A stretch of 64,000 nt of DNA from assembly GCF_047675955.1 (NCBI RefSeq), contig NC_132918.1, forward strand, positions 90,697,106-90,761,105, written 5' to 3'. Positions 10,184-20,910 of this stretch are shown here, piece after piece. The notes under the pieces were generated by a model. That model saw only the letters and a program-made list of their open reading frames with translations, was not told where the DNA came from and did no database searches. Source of the DNA: Chlorocebus sabaeus. Lineage: Eukaryota > Chordata > Mammalia > Primates > Cercopithecidae. A program made the translations under genes and the position numbers. How positions within the stretch are numbered: position 1 is the stretch's first letter; every line of letters starts with the position of its first letter.

Positions 10184-12516
10184 TCCCTCCTGACCTCACC
10201 CCTCCTGACCTCACCCCTCCTGACCTCACCCCTCCTGACCTCTCCTGACCACACCCCTCCTGACCACACCCCTCCTGACCACATCCCTCCTAACCCCACC
10301 CCTCCTGACCACACCCCTCCTGACCGCATCCCTCCTAACCCCACCCCTCCTAACCACACCCCTCCTGACCGCACCCCTCCTGACCACATCCCTCCTGACC
10401 TCACCCCTCCTGACCTCACCCCTCCTGACCACATCCCTCCTGACCTCACCCCTCCTGACCGCATCCCTCCTAACCTCACCCCTCCTGACCACACCCCTCC
10501 TGACCACACCCCTCCTGACCTCACCCCTCCTGACCGCATCCCTCCTAACCTCACCCCTCCTGACCGCATCCCTCCTAACCTCACCCCTCCTGACCGCATC
10601 CCTCCTAACCTCACCCCTCCTGACCGCATCCCTCCTGACCTCACCCCTCCTGACCGCATCCCTCCTAACCTCACCCCTCCTGACCACACCCCTCCTGACC
10701 ACATCCCTCCTGACCTCACCCCTCCTGACCGCATCCCTCCTAACCTCACCCCTCCTGACCACACCCCTCCTGACCTCACCCCTCCTGACCTCACCCCTCC
10801 TGACCACACCCCTCCTGACCTCACCCCTCCTGACCACATCCCTCCTGACCTCACCCCTCCTGACCTCACCCCTCCTGACCACACCCCTCCTGACCTCACC
10901 CCTCCTGACCACATCCCTCCTGACCACATCCCTCCTGACCTCACCCCTCCTGACCTCACCCCTCCTGACCACACCCCTCCTGACCTCACCCCTCCTGACC
11001 ACATCCCTCCTGACCACATCCCTCCTGACCTCACCCCTCCTGACCTCACCCCTCCTGACCACACCCCTCCTGACCTCACCCCTCCTGACCTCACCCCTCC
11101 TGACCACATCCCTCCTGACCTCACCCCTCCTGACCTCACCCCTCCTGACCACACCCCTCCTGACCTCACCCCTCCTGACCACACCCCTCCTGACCACACC
11201 CCTCCTGACCACATCCCTCCTGACCTCACCCCTCCTAACCTCACCCCTCCTAACCTCACCCCTCCTGACCACACCCCTCCTGACCACATCCCTCCTGATC
11301 ACATCCCTATGAACTGCATCCCTCTGGCCCTCATCCCTCCTGACCATATCCTTCATGACCGCACCCCTCCAGACCGCATCCCTTCTGACCACATCCCTAC
11401 TAACGGCATCCCTCCTGACTGCTCCCCTCCTGATCACAACTCTACTAACTGCATCCACTCCTGACCACCTCCCTACTAACCGCATCCCTCCCCACTGCAT
11501 CCCTACTAACCACATTCCTCCTGATCGCACCCCTCCTGACCTCACCCCTCCTAACCACATCCCCTCCTGACAGCACCACTCCTGACGGCAACCCTCCTAG
11601 CTGCATCCCTCCTGACCGCATCCCTACTAACCGCATCCCTCCTCACCACATCTGTGCTAACCACATCCACTCCTGACCGCATCTCTACTAACCGCACCCC
11701 TACTGACCACATCCCTCCAGACCGCACCTCTCCTCACCACACCCATCCTCACTGCATCCCTCCTGACCTCACCCCTCCTGACCACACCCCTCCTGACCTC
11801 ACCCCTCCTGACCACACCCCTCCTGACCACACCCCTCCTGACCTCACCCCTCCTGACCTCACCCCTCCTGACCACATCCCTCCTGACCTCACCCCTCCTG
11901 ACCACACCCCTCCTGACCACACCCCTCCTGACCACATCCCTCCTGACCTCACCCCTCCTGACCTCACCCCTCCTGACCACACCCCTCCTGACCACACCCC
12001 TCCTGACCACATCCCTCCTGACCTCACCCCTCCTGACCTCACCCCTCCTGACCACATCCCTCCTGACCACATCCCTCCTGACTGCACCCCTCCTGACCGC
12101 ATCCCTCCTGACCTCACCCCTCCTGACCTCACCCCTCCTGACCACATCCCTCCTGACCTCACCCCTCCTGACCTCACCCCTCCTGACCACATCCCTCCTG
12201 ACTGCACCCCTCCTGACCACATCTCAACTAACTCAATCCCTCCTGACGGCATCACCTCCTGACCACATCCCTCTTGACCTCATCTCTACTGACCGAATCC
12301 CTCCTGACCACACCGTCCTGACCTCACCCCTCCTGACCACACCCTTCCTGAACTTACCCATCCTGACCACACCCCTCCTGACCACACCGTCCTGACCACA
12401 CCCCTCCTGACCACATCCCTCCTGACCTCACCCCTCCTGACCACATCCCTACTAACTGCATCCCTCTTGCCCTCACCCCTCCTGACCGTACCCCTCCTGA
12501 CCCCATCCCTACTCAC
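10184..12516 (+). repeat. 15-bp minisatellite, about 155 units
   Basis: Tandem array whose unit is 'tgacctcacccctcc'. Variants at a few positions give unit types with 'tgaccacacc', 'tgaccacatc', 'tgaccgcatc' and 'taacctcacc'. Two homogeneous blocks (10184-11311 and 11757-12230) are separated by a decayed block (11312-11756, with 'actaactgc' units) and followed by a decayed tail (12231-12516) with small indels. Higher-order periods of 30, 75 and 90 bp are visible. The plus strand is C-rich and pyrimidine-biased. A 15-bp period keeps frames open for hundreds of codons on both strands, producing low-complexity peptides (TPPDL/TPPDH on plus) that I do not regard as protein. The degenerate blocks suggest an older array with two later expansions. 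Confidence 0.98.
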
Positions 12517-12841
12517 AGCCTCCAAGGCTACCAGGTGCTGTTCACATGTGGCCAGCACTGTTGGTGGAAGGCGCCACACCCAGTAAACCCAGGTGTCTTC
12601 CTCCCATCCGGGCCCAACTGCCTCTTCCTGCTTCTGCAAGCCTAGTTTTTTCTAGTCTTTGGGAGAGGAAAATCTGGTTTTGCAAGCACACTGCCCAGTC
12701 TTTGTGTCTAGCCCTGGCTGTGTGGTTCTGCGAGTGTTTCTGACCAGTCTGGACCAGGGTGTCCTTCGGTGCCAGCGAGAGAGCAGCGTGCAAGGGAAAT
12801 ACACAGATCAGCCCTTGCTGTAACCCTGTCTGTTGTCCTGC

Positions 12842-12958
12842 CTACTATGTGACATAGAAATGACTATGTGAGATAGAAATGACTATGTGAGATAGAAATG
12901 ACTATGTGAGATAGAAATGACTATGCGAGATAGAAATGACTATGTGAGATAGAAATGA
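12842..12958 (+). repeat. 19-bp minisatellite, six copies
   Basis: Unit 'gactatgtgagatagaaat' is repeated about six times with almost no divergence (one copy has 'tgcgag', the first has 'tgacat'). It lies about 330 bp after the 15-bp array but is unrelated in sequence. The near identity suggests recent amplification. Confidence 0.97.
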
Positions 12959-13671
12959 AGACTGAAGAGGGTAACCCTCAGGGCAGCCCTGCACAGAAGC
13001 CCCTTCCCAGAGGGCCACGGCTGAGGCACACCACTCCCAGGACAGCTGGGCCTTGAGCTCCATTAGTCTTTTCTTACTGGGGAAAAAAGGCCCTGCTTTG
13101 CTCTTTTGTCCATAATACTAAAGAGAGCCTCTTGGGGAGCCCTGGATGTAAAGGCAGAGGTTCTGAGTTTAGGACTCCACAAATTGCCCCAATGGGAAAC
13201 TGCTGGGAAGAAGAGTGGTTACCAGAGCCCAAATGCAGGCAGGCCAACCCCCTTCAAGGGAGCCCCCAGTGAGAAAAGGGGAACCCATCACAACCGCAGC
13301 TGTTCTCCACCTCACCAAGGCCTCTGAGGACAGGCAGGAGAGGAGGGAACCTGGTCTAACTGTGAGGAAGGAGCAAACTACAAATACTTGCCTTCAATGT
13401 GCCATGCTTTCTTTCCCCGGCAGAGCGGGCTGGGTGCTGGCGCAGTCACCGGGCAGCCAGTGCTGCTCTGCCTTAGGGTGCCCGTGTGCAGGAGAGACAC
13501 AGCCTTTGTGCAGAATGCCCCACCCTGGGCACTTGACAGGGCGAGTGGAGGCCATGTGGCATTTCAGCCCCCACCCAGCTGCTGAACAGAGAGGCACACA
13601 CTGAACAGCCTCACCCGCCACAGCCTTGCTCTCAAGGGTTCTGCTTTCCCCTGTGAGCGGAAATAAGGGGA
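12959..13671. other. Unique GC-moderate sequence, no gene recognised
   Basis: Several overlapping open frames occur on both strands (up to 129 codons at 13215-13604 +). None has recognisable domains, and the antisense frame (13394-13675) is nearly as long. I treat them as chance. Confidence 0.4.
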
Positions 13672-14140
13672 CCAATTTATCACACCTGCTGGGTGCCAGG
13701 TACTTTATGTATTATCTCCTTCTTTTTTTTTTTTTTTTTTTTTGAGATGGAGTTTTGCTCTTGTCGCCCAGGCTGGAGTGCAATGGCATGATCTTGGCTC
13801 ACTGCAACCTTTGCCTCCTGGGTTCAAGCAATTCTCCTGCCTCAGCTCCCCAAGTAGCTGGGATTATGGGCATGCACCATGACCATGCCCGGTTAATTTT
13901 GTATTTTTAGTAGAGACAGGGTTTCTCTATGCTGGTCAGACTAGTCTCAAACTCCCGACCTCAGGTGATTTACCCTCCTTGGCTCCCAAAGTGCTGGGAT
14001 TACAGATGTGAGTCACCGCGCCCTGCCTATATCATTTCCTTTAATCATCCCAACAACTATGTGAAGTGGGCTTTTTATCCCCATTTTACAGATGAGGTAA
14101 CTACGGCTTTGAGATGTTACGCAACGAGTAAGGCCTTATG
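13672..14140 (-). mobile_element. MIR SINE split by an Alu
   Basis: The two parts are 13672-13721 ('gctgggtgccaggtactt') and 14028-14140 ('cccattttacagatgaggta'). Joined, they read as one antisense MIR, the usual 'tttaatcatcccaacaac' and 'gtgaagtgggc' order being continuous across the break. The Alu at 13722-14027 therefore inserted inside the MIR. Confidence 0.85.
13722..14027 (-). mobile_element. Alu element inserted in a MIR
   Basis: Inverted full-length Alu with a 23-nt T run, then 'gagatggagttttgctcttg', ending '...caccgcgccctgcc'. Flanks 'tattatctcctt' (left) and 'tatatcatttcctt' (right) are a decayed target-site duplication made from MIR sequence. Confidence 0.96.
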
Positions 14141-14473
14141 AGTCTTCACAGAAAGGGACCGGCGTGGAGGCTCCGAGCGGTCAGCTAGTTCCCATCACTG
14201 TTCTCCCTGGGGAGTTGTGGATGAGCAGTGACCCAGGAAGGTAGTGAGGACCCAAGAGGCTTTACCTACCTCTCAGACAGGAACCTGGGACAGGGCTTTG
14301 CCTGGGAAGGTCTATTATAGGGATTCTCACAGTGAGACGGGACCAGCATCTCCTCAGACAAACTACTGATCTTGAATTTGAAAAGAATTCTCAAATCTGC
14401 TTCTCATCCCTAATTCTTTTTACCACCGTGTCTTTTTCCCAGTTGGCACTGGCAGCAATGAAGCAGCTTGAGG

Positions 14474-14786
14474 GGCCGGGCGCGGTGGCTCACGCCTGTA
14501 ATCCCAGCACTTTGGGAGGCCGAGGCGGGTGGCTCACCTGAGGTTGAGAGTTCGAGACCAGCCTGACCAATATGGAGAAACCCCGTCTCTACTAAAAAAC
14601 AAAAATGACAAAATTAGCCAGGTGTAGTGGTGCACACCTGCAATCCCAGCTACTCGGGAGGCTGAGGCAGGAGAATCGCTTGAACCCGGGAGGTTAAGGT
14701 TGCAGTGAGCCGAGATCGCACCATTGCACTCCAGCCTGGACAACAAGACTGAAACTCCATCTGAAACAAAACAAAACAAAACAAAA
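14474..14786 (+). mobile_element. AluS-like element with target-site duplication
   Basis: Full-length Alu from 'ggccgggcgcggtggctcac' to a (CAAAA)n tail. Flanking duplication is 'agcagcttgagg' before it and 'aacagcttgagg' after it. Low to moderate divergence. Confidence 0.97.
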
Positions 14787-14797
14787 ACAGCTTGAGG

Positions 14798-15984
14798 ACC
14801 AGACAGGGCATCAAAATCGGGGAAAGCTGGGGAACTCTGTGTCCTCTGAATCCAGTTCAGATGGAAAAGAAGCCCAAGAAGGGGGACAGGTCGGGGCAGC
14901 TGGAAAGACAAGACCAGGCTCCCCTTCCTGGGTGTGGAGGGAGATAGTGGTCGGAACCCCCAAAGAGAGCAGAGGATGGGGCTGGCCAGTGGGGTGGGGC
15001 TCCCCGCAGGAGACCCGTGCCACCGGCTGTGTGGCCGCTGGCCTGCCGAGCCTGCCGAGCTGCGCATCCGGTCGGAAGTAGGAGTCTGGCTCGGGCTGCT
15101 GCAGCTGTTCTGGGGATCTGCACAATTAAAATTCTCCCAGCTCTCGGTGGCCGCAGGAATCCAGTCACGTGGTGGACGTGGTGCCTGGGAGCTGGGGTCA
15201 ATGAGAGCTCAGTCTGAGAGCAAACGTGTTCCTTCCGTCTGAGACATGTCCTGTGCTGGGCGATTGCTCACGGCAAACCTCACCATCCACAGGGAAGGAA
15301 TCCTGCCAGGGACCCAGCCTGGCCTGAGAGCTCTCGGGAGCGTGGGTGGTGAGCAAGGACTCAGGGACACAGGAAAATCACTTCTCCTCCTGATCGGGAT
15401 GTCGCCAGCCAACCATTTCTGTCCGAGGCTCCTTCCTGATACTTCCACTTCCCTTAGTTCGTTTTCCTCTCTGCCACAATGCCACTTTCTCTGCAAGCAT
15501 GCTCCGATCTGGTTCCCGGATAACTTCAGAACTACGGCCTCATGACATCACCTCTCTATTATCCTGTCCCCTTTGCTAAGAATTGGCAATAAATTCAGAG
15601 GGCAAAAGCTTTCCTTTGAACTTGCTGAGTAAAAACCAAGGCTTTGTTATCTCTGGGTCTCGGGAATTGAAGGACTAGATTTCCCTCTCCTCCCCTCCCT
15701 CCTCCTTCCTGCAAGCCTCTTGATGAGAATGTATTTCCTAGTCACCTATGCTCACACCTATTTTGTAAATCTTCTAGATACTCTCCCTCCAGCCCATTCA
15801 GCTCTGCCAAAGGAGACCTGGACCCCAGGTCTTCCCCAGTTTTAGCCTCCCCCAACCAGCTTTTTATTCCTAAGGACCTCCCTCCACACCCAAGAAGCTA
15901 TTTCCTGAAGGGGTCTGGTTCCTCCCCCATTGTTTTTCAGTTTGTTCCGTGCTGCTGTTTTTAGTCCTGCCTCACAGAAACCCT
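14798..15984. other. Unique sequence, no gene recognised
   Basis: Slightly GC-richer than its surroundings around 14950-15080, but CpG is sparse and I do not call a CpG island. Overlapping frames of about 100 codons on both strands have no recognised domain. No TATA, initiator or exon structure that I could defend. Confidence 0.4.
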
Positions 15985-16665
15985 CATTCCTGTCGAAGAC
16001 GGCCTGTCAGGAGTAACCCCTCTGCTTCCTAATGGACACTAACGTTCTGTCAGAAATTCACGCTCTCCTATCAGCAACCTGTTTTCTTGTCAGAAATCAT
16101 TGTTGTGTCAGAAATCACTACTTTCTTTCTTTCTTTTTTTTTTTTTTAGATGGAGTCTCGCTCTGTCGCCCAGGCTGGAGTGCAGTGGCATGATCTCGGC
16201 TCACTGCAAGCTCCGCCTCCCGGGTTCACGCCATTCTCCTACCTCAGCCTCCCGAGTAGCTGGGACTACAGGCGCCCGCCACCTCCCCGGCTAATTTTTG
16301 TATTTTTAGTAGAGACGGGGTTTCACCATATTGGCCAGGATGGTCTCGAACTCCTGACCTCAGGTGATCTGCCCACCTCGGCCTCCCGAAGTGCTGGGAT
16401 TACAGGTGTGAGCAAGGCTGAGAAATCACTACTTTCCTTTTAGAAATCACTGCCCTGAGAAAAATCAGTTTCTTTCAGAAATCCTTGTTTTCTTGTCAGA
16501 ACTCCACGCATATCCCATTGGAGGCCAACAGTTTCTGTCAGACATCCCCGTTTTCCTGTCATAAACCACTGCTCTCCTGTCAGAAAGCCTTGGTCTCCTG
16601 TCAGAATTTCCTGGCGGAGCTTCCAGTCAGAAGTCATTAGTTTCCTGTAGGAAATCACTGTTCCT
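15985..16665 (+). repeat. Degenerate tandem repeat ('cctgtcagaaatcactg'), split by an Alu
   Basis: The phrase 'tcctgtcagaaatcactg' recurs every 25-35 bp with heavy divergence: 'ttctgtcagaaattcacg', 'cttgtcagaaatcattg', 'tttcagaaatccttg', 'cctgtcataaaccactg', 'cctgtcagaaagccttg', 'ccagtcagaagtcattag' and 'cctgtaggaaatcactg'. The Alu at 16126-16420 interrupts it, so the array predates that Alu. Not a family I can name. Confidence 0.8.
16126..16420 (-). mobile_element. Alu with 16-bp target-site duplication
   Basis: Inverted Alu: T run, 'gatggagtctcgctctgtcg' and the internal right-arm/left-arm text. The 5' end stops at 'gattacaggtgtgagc', so about 25 bp are missing. Flanks 'agaaatcactactttc' occur at 16110 and 16421, an exact duplication, made from one unit of the surrounding tandem repeat. 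Confidence 0.97.
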
Positions 16666-16982
16666 TGCCTGATCCTTCTTTCCCTAGAATATTCAGAGTT
16701 GCTTGTCATCCTTTGACTTTGGTAGTTTTCTTGTGACCTCCTTGCTGGGAGACGAGAAGGGCCACTGCCGGCTGTTCACACCTGTTTTGCCACATCTGTG
16801 GAAACTCAGTGCTGGCTCCAGAAACAGCCTGGGGTGCTGGACACAGCATGGGGGTGTCCACAGCCTCGTATGCCCCTGCTGGGTGATGACACACAAGTCA
16901 TTTCTGCCTGCTGGACCTTTCCCCCATCTTTTTGTTGGGGGTGATAATATTACCTACTCTGCCTGCTTCATAGCATCTTTTA

Positions 16983-17294
16983 TTTATTTATTTATTTTTA
17001 TTTTTATTTTTTGAGATGGAGTCTCGCTCTGTCGCCCAGGCTGGAGGGCAGTGGCCGGATCTCAGTTCACTGCAAGCTCCACCTCCTGGGTTCACGCCAT
17101 TCTCCTGCCTCAGCCTCCCGAGTAGCTGGGACTACAGGCGCCACCACCTCGCCCGGCTAGTTTTTTTTGTATTTTTGGTAGAGACGGGGTTTCACCGTGT
17201 TAGCCAGGATGGTCTCGATCTCCTGACCTCATGATCCGCCCGTCTCGGCCTCCCAAAGTGCTGGGATTACAGGCTTGAGCCACTGCGCCCTACC
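16983..17294 (-). mobile_element. AluY of Old World monkey type
   Basis: Inverted full-length Alu with a (TTTA)n-rich tail. It contains 'gtggccggatctc', the reverse complement of 'gagatccggccac', and 'acaggcttgagccactgc'. Both are variants I associate with cercopithecid AluY lineages. Target-site duplication 'tcatagcatctttta' (16968) and 'tcatagcgtctttta' (17295). Confidence 0.95.
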
Positions 17295-17761
17295 TCATAG
17301 CGTCTTTTAATTTAGATCAAGACACTTCTGACTTCCAAAAAGTTGCTACTTTGTTTGAGACAGAAATCTCTTTTCCTGTCATTTTTACTCACTGTTGCTC
17401 CACAGGGCAAATCTAATACTTCATACCACAGCCCTTCAACCCTGCCCCGAAATCTTCTCTTACCTGCAAAAAATACCTCCAGTTCTCTAACGCCCAGATT
17501 CAACCTGCTCAGTTCCTTGTACAGGTCTGTTGCCAGCCTGCTCCCCCGACTCCACCCCTGGTCCCACATTGTTAGAGTTTGTCTGGGTCTTTCTTGGAGT
17601 GTGCCGTGATCAGCTCAGGGGAAAGCACGATTATCACCTCCCTCCTTCTATAGCAGATTGCATGGTCAAGTTGCTGAGCTTTTGAACTGCAGACCGAATG
17701 TGCCATTTACCATGCAGAATCTTCCCAGGCAGAAGCTCCATTTATTCGTTTTTCTTTTTCT

Positions 17762-18072
17762 TTTCTTTTTTTTTTTTTTTTTTTTTTTTGAGACGGAGTC
17801 TCGCTCTGTCACCCAGGGTGGAGTGCAGTGGCGCAATCTCGGCTCACTGCAAGCTCCGCCTCCCGGGTTCCTGCCATTCTCCTGCCTCAGCCTCCCGAGC
17901 AGCTGGGACTACAGGCGCCGCCACCTCGCCCGGCTATTTTTTTTGTATTTTTTTAGTAGAGACGGGGTTTCACTGTGTTAGCCAGGATGGTCTCGATCTC
18001 CTGACCTCGTGATCCGCCCGTCTCGGCCTCCCAAAGTGCTGGGATTACAGGCTTGAGCCACTGCGCCCGGCC
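17762..18072 (-). mobile_element. Young AluY of Old World monkey type
   Basis: Inverted full-length Alu with low divergence: 'gagacggagtctcgctctgt', 'gatccgcccgtctcggcctc' and 'acaggcttgagccactgc'. It is flanked by an exact 15-bp duplication, 'cgtttttctttttct', at 17747 and 18073. The intact duplication and many retained CpGs mark a recent insertion. Confidence 0.97.
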
Positions 18073-18483
18073 CGTTTTTCTTTTTCTATTAGAGGTTTGT
18101 AATTTTCTCTGAATACATTTTTCATATCCTTTTACATTAGCAAAATACTTAACGGTTTGGATTCTTCAGGGAATGAGTTATTTCTGTTGCATTTCCTTCT
18201 AGTCTTCATCTCTGGAATCTAGAAATGGTGCATTGGTTTAATTTTTTCTTATAATCTGAGATGTTGCTGAACTGATTTGCCATTTCCAAATAGTTTACCT
18301 GGAACACTCTGTGTCTTTCTTGGGGTGCTTACCCGTTCTGTCTTGTGATGGGGACAGCTTTATGGCAGGCTGTGTCGCGTGTTCCACCATTTTCTCCTTG
18401 GAACCACTCGAAATGGGTGCCAGCGCTTTTAGGCAGGAGCTGTGCTGGACACCAGAGTTCTAGGAAATGGGGATGGCATTATT

Positions 18484-18791
18484 TTATCATGATTATTATT
18501 ATTATTTTGAGACGGAGTCTCGCTCTGTCACCCAGGCTGGAGTGCAATGGCACGATCTCGGCTCACTACAACCTCCGCCTCCCAGGTTCAAGCGATTCCC
18601 CTGCCTCAGCCTCCCGAGTAGCTGGGATTATAGTCACCCACCGACATGCGTGGCTAATTTTTGTATTTTTAGTAGAGACAGGGTTTCGCCATGTTGGCCA
18701 GGCTGATCTCGAACTCCTGACCTCAGGTGATCCACCCGCCTCAGCCTCCCAAAGTGCTGGGATGACAGGCATGAGCCACTGTGCCCAGCCT
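18484..18791 (-). mobile_element. AluS-like element with long target-site duplication
   Basis: Inverted full-length Alu with a (TTA)n-type tail. The flanking duplication starts 'ggaaatggggatggcatta' at 18463 and 18792, is about 21 bp long and exact. Moderately young. Confidence 0.97.
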
Positions 18792-18812
18792 GGAAATGGG
18801 GATGGCATTATT

Positions 18813-19084
18813 AACAGGGTAATCTTTTGTTAATTCTGATTTCCATTTTTTTGAAGTAAATCATTCTAATAACTTTGGTAATTCAGCTATTAATAGCAAC
18901 ACATTGCTTACCACATACTTCCCATGTGAACACTGATCACACCGAGGTTGGAAATACTTGGCCTGGTGACCAAACAGGACTTTCACTGCATTATCCACTT
19001 TCAAATAGCGAATTTTAAGGTATATGTTAGTCCCTCCCCTGCTCAATGACAATAACAACAGGAAAAACTTAAAAATAGGCTTTG
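18813..19084. other. Unique sequence
   Basis: No recognised repeat. A 135-codon minus frame (18861-19268) extends through it into the MIR at 19085. It has no recognised domain and is judged chance. Confidence 0.4.
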
Positions 19085-19235
19085 CAGACACATAGTTTAT
19101 GTCCCAGCTTTGCCCTTCACAGGCCCTCTGGCCTTTAGGAATTATGGTACAGTCCTTGATTTCTCTGAATTTCAATTTCATGCTATGTAGAATGGGATTA
19201 TGAATTGCCCCTCTTTCATTCCACTGATAAAAGAA
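19085..19235 (+). mobile_element. Probable MIR fragment
   Basis: 'cccagctttgcccttcacag' then 'ccttgatttctctgaattt' and 'gtagaatggga' follow the MIR order (ctctgcca, ctctctgagcctcagtttc, taaaatgggga). Highly decayed. Confidence 0.5.
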
Positions 19236-19408
19236 ACTCTCCACCCACCCTATAGAGTGGCTGATCAAAATATCCCATTCTCCTAGACACAGTGATTGAT
19301 GAAGACACGCTCACATGACCCGAAGATGCCCAATCAAGATTCTTGAGGAGGGGAAATGTGGCTGCTGGGTCAAAATAGGGCTCTCTCCTTCTAAAATCAT
19401 AAGATGTA

Positions 19409-20149
19409 GCCTGGGGCGCGGTGGCTTATACCTGTAATCCCAGCACTTTGGGAGGCCAAGGCAGGCGGATCATGAGGTCAGGAGATCTAGACCATCCTGA
19501 CCAACACGGAGAAGCCCCATCTCTACTAAAAATACAAAATTAGCTGGGCGTGGTGGCACATGCCTGTAATCCCAACTACTCAGGAGGCTGAGGCAGGAGA
19601 ATCGCTTGAACCCAGGAGGTGTAGGTTGCAGTGAGCCAAGATCACACCATTGCACTCCAGCCTGGGCAACAAGAGTGAAACTCTGTCTCAAAAACAACAA
19701 CAAACACAAAAAATTAGCCGGGTGTGGTGCTGTGCTCCTGTAGTCCTAGCTACTGGGGAGGCTGAGGCAGGGGAATCTCTTGAACCCGGGAGGTGGAGGT
19801 TGCAGGGAGGGGAGATCGAGCCACTCCACTCCAGCCCAGGCAGAGCAAGACTCCATCTCAAAAAAAAAAGGCCGGGCACGGTGGCTCACACCTGTAATCC
19901 CAGCACTTTGGGAGGCTGAGGCAGGCGAATCACCTGAGGTCAGGAGTTCGAGACCAGCCTGACCAACATGGAGAAACACTGTCTCTACTAAAAATACAAA
20001 AATTAGCCAGGCATGTTGGTGGGCACCCATAATCCCAATTACTCGAGAGGCTGAGGCAGGAGACTTGCTTGAACCTGGGAGGCAGAGGTTGCAGTGAGTC
20101 GAGATTGCCCCACTGCACTGTAGCCTGGGTGACAGAGCGAGACTCTGTC

Positions 20150-20173
<24 letters not shown>
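19409..20173 (+). mobile_element. Three-part Alu stack inside one target-site duplication
   Basis: Three same-strand Alu segments lie end to end. A full Alu (19409-19710, A-rich tail with 'caacaacaaacac') is followed by a right-arm-only piece (19711-19869, from 'aaaattagccgggtgtgg') and a full Alu (19870-20173, 'ggccgggcacggtggctcac' to poly(A)). The whole block, not the individual Alus, is bounded by 'aaatcataagatgta' (19394) and 'aaatcatgagatgta' (20174). Later copies probably inserted in the A-rich tail of the first. Confidence 0.93.
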
Positions 20174-20180
<7 letters not shown>

Positions 20181-20188
20181 GAGATGTA

Positions 20189-20782
20189 AAGCTCAAGAAA
20201 GCCAGAGCTACTGGGGGTCATCTTTCCCAATACACGGAGAGAACATGCTGGAGAGTGAAGCTAACACAGTGGAAATGAAGGGAGACAGAGAGATTTCTGA
20301 CATTGCCTTAATACATGGAACCAGCCTAGTCGGAAGTTAGACAACTCCTGATATTTTCATTTATGTGCACCCGTAATTCCTTTTTTTCTTAAGCTTGTTT
20401 GAGTTGAGTTTCTGTCGTGAGCAACCCAAAGAGGCTTAATACAGAAATATATTTTATCAGGCTGTCGTGAGAATTACTTGTGGTAATACCTATAAAGTGT
20501 ATAATGCTTAAATAAGCAGGGACTAAAAAATGGAAACTTACTGTTATTATTGATAGCATTATGCAATGGATAGGAACTACTTTGTGTATGCTGAATCTTA
20601 TTATCCTGTACTAGCAAAGATAGTACTAAGTACCACATAAAGTAGAATCTCAATAAACATATCCTTATAGACAAATTGATATCTCTTTATCTTAGTATAG
20701 AATTTAAACATGAATTAATCTGAATTTCTCTCTGCTTTTTACTCTGAGGAGATAGAGATGAATCTGCAAAATGGACAAAGTG
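20189..20782. other. Unique AT-rich sequence
   Basis: No recognised repeat, exon or RNA gene. Confidence 0.45.
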
Positions 20783-20910
20783 TTGAACTTGGGAGTCAAG
20801 AGACCAGGGTTCTAGTTCTGATGACGCCTTTCACATTCTGAATGCCCTGCGGAAGCCCTTCCCTTCTCTGAGCCTTGGGTTCTCCATGTGTCAAATTAGG
20901 CTGTGGAAAA
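20783..20910 (+). mobile_element. MIR SINE fragment
   Basis: 'ttgggagtcaagagaccagg', 'gttctagttctga' and 'ctctgagccttgggttctcc' are the MIR core and 3' region in sense orientation (consensus: gagtcagactgcctggg; ctctgagcctcagtttcc). Confidence 0.75.

Noticed and set aside
10003..11560. Very long open frames on both strands (over 400 codons) with PPD-rich or GGV-rich peptides
   Set aside because: They follow exactly from a 15-bp stop-free tandem unit whose length is a multiple of three. There is no codon bias, domain or exon context, and the frames are open on both strands at once.
14534..15067. 177-codon minus frame and many 60-130-codon frames beginning with 'ESRSVAQAGVQWHDLGS'-like peptides
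   Set aside because: The recurrent peptide is the translation of antisense or sense Alu. It recurs at most Alu positions and is not a gene.
14950..15080. Possible CpG island or promoter
   Set aside because: GC is locally higher but CpG dinucleotides are few and the stretch is short. No promoter elements or conserved exon follow.
18861..19268. 135-codon minus frame
   Set aside because: It overlaps a probable MIR fragment and has no recognisable domain or conserved motif.
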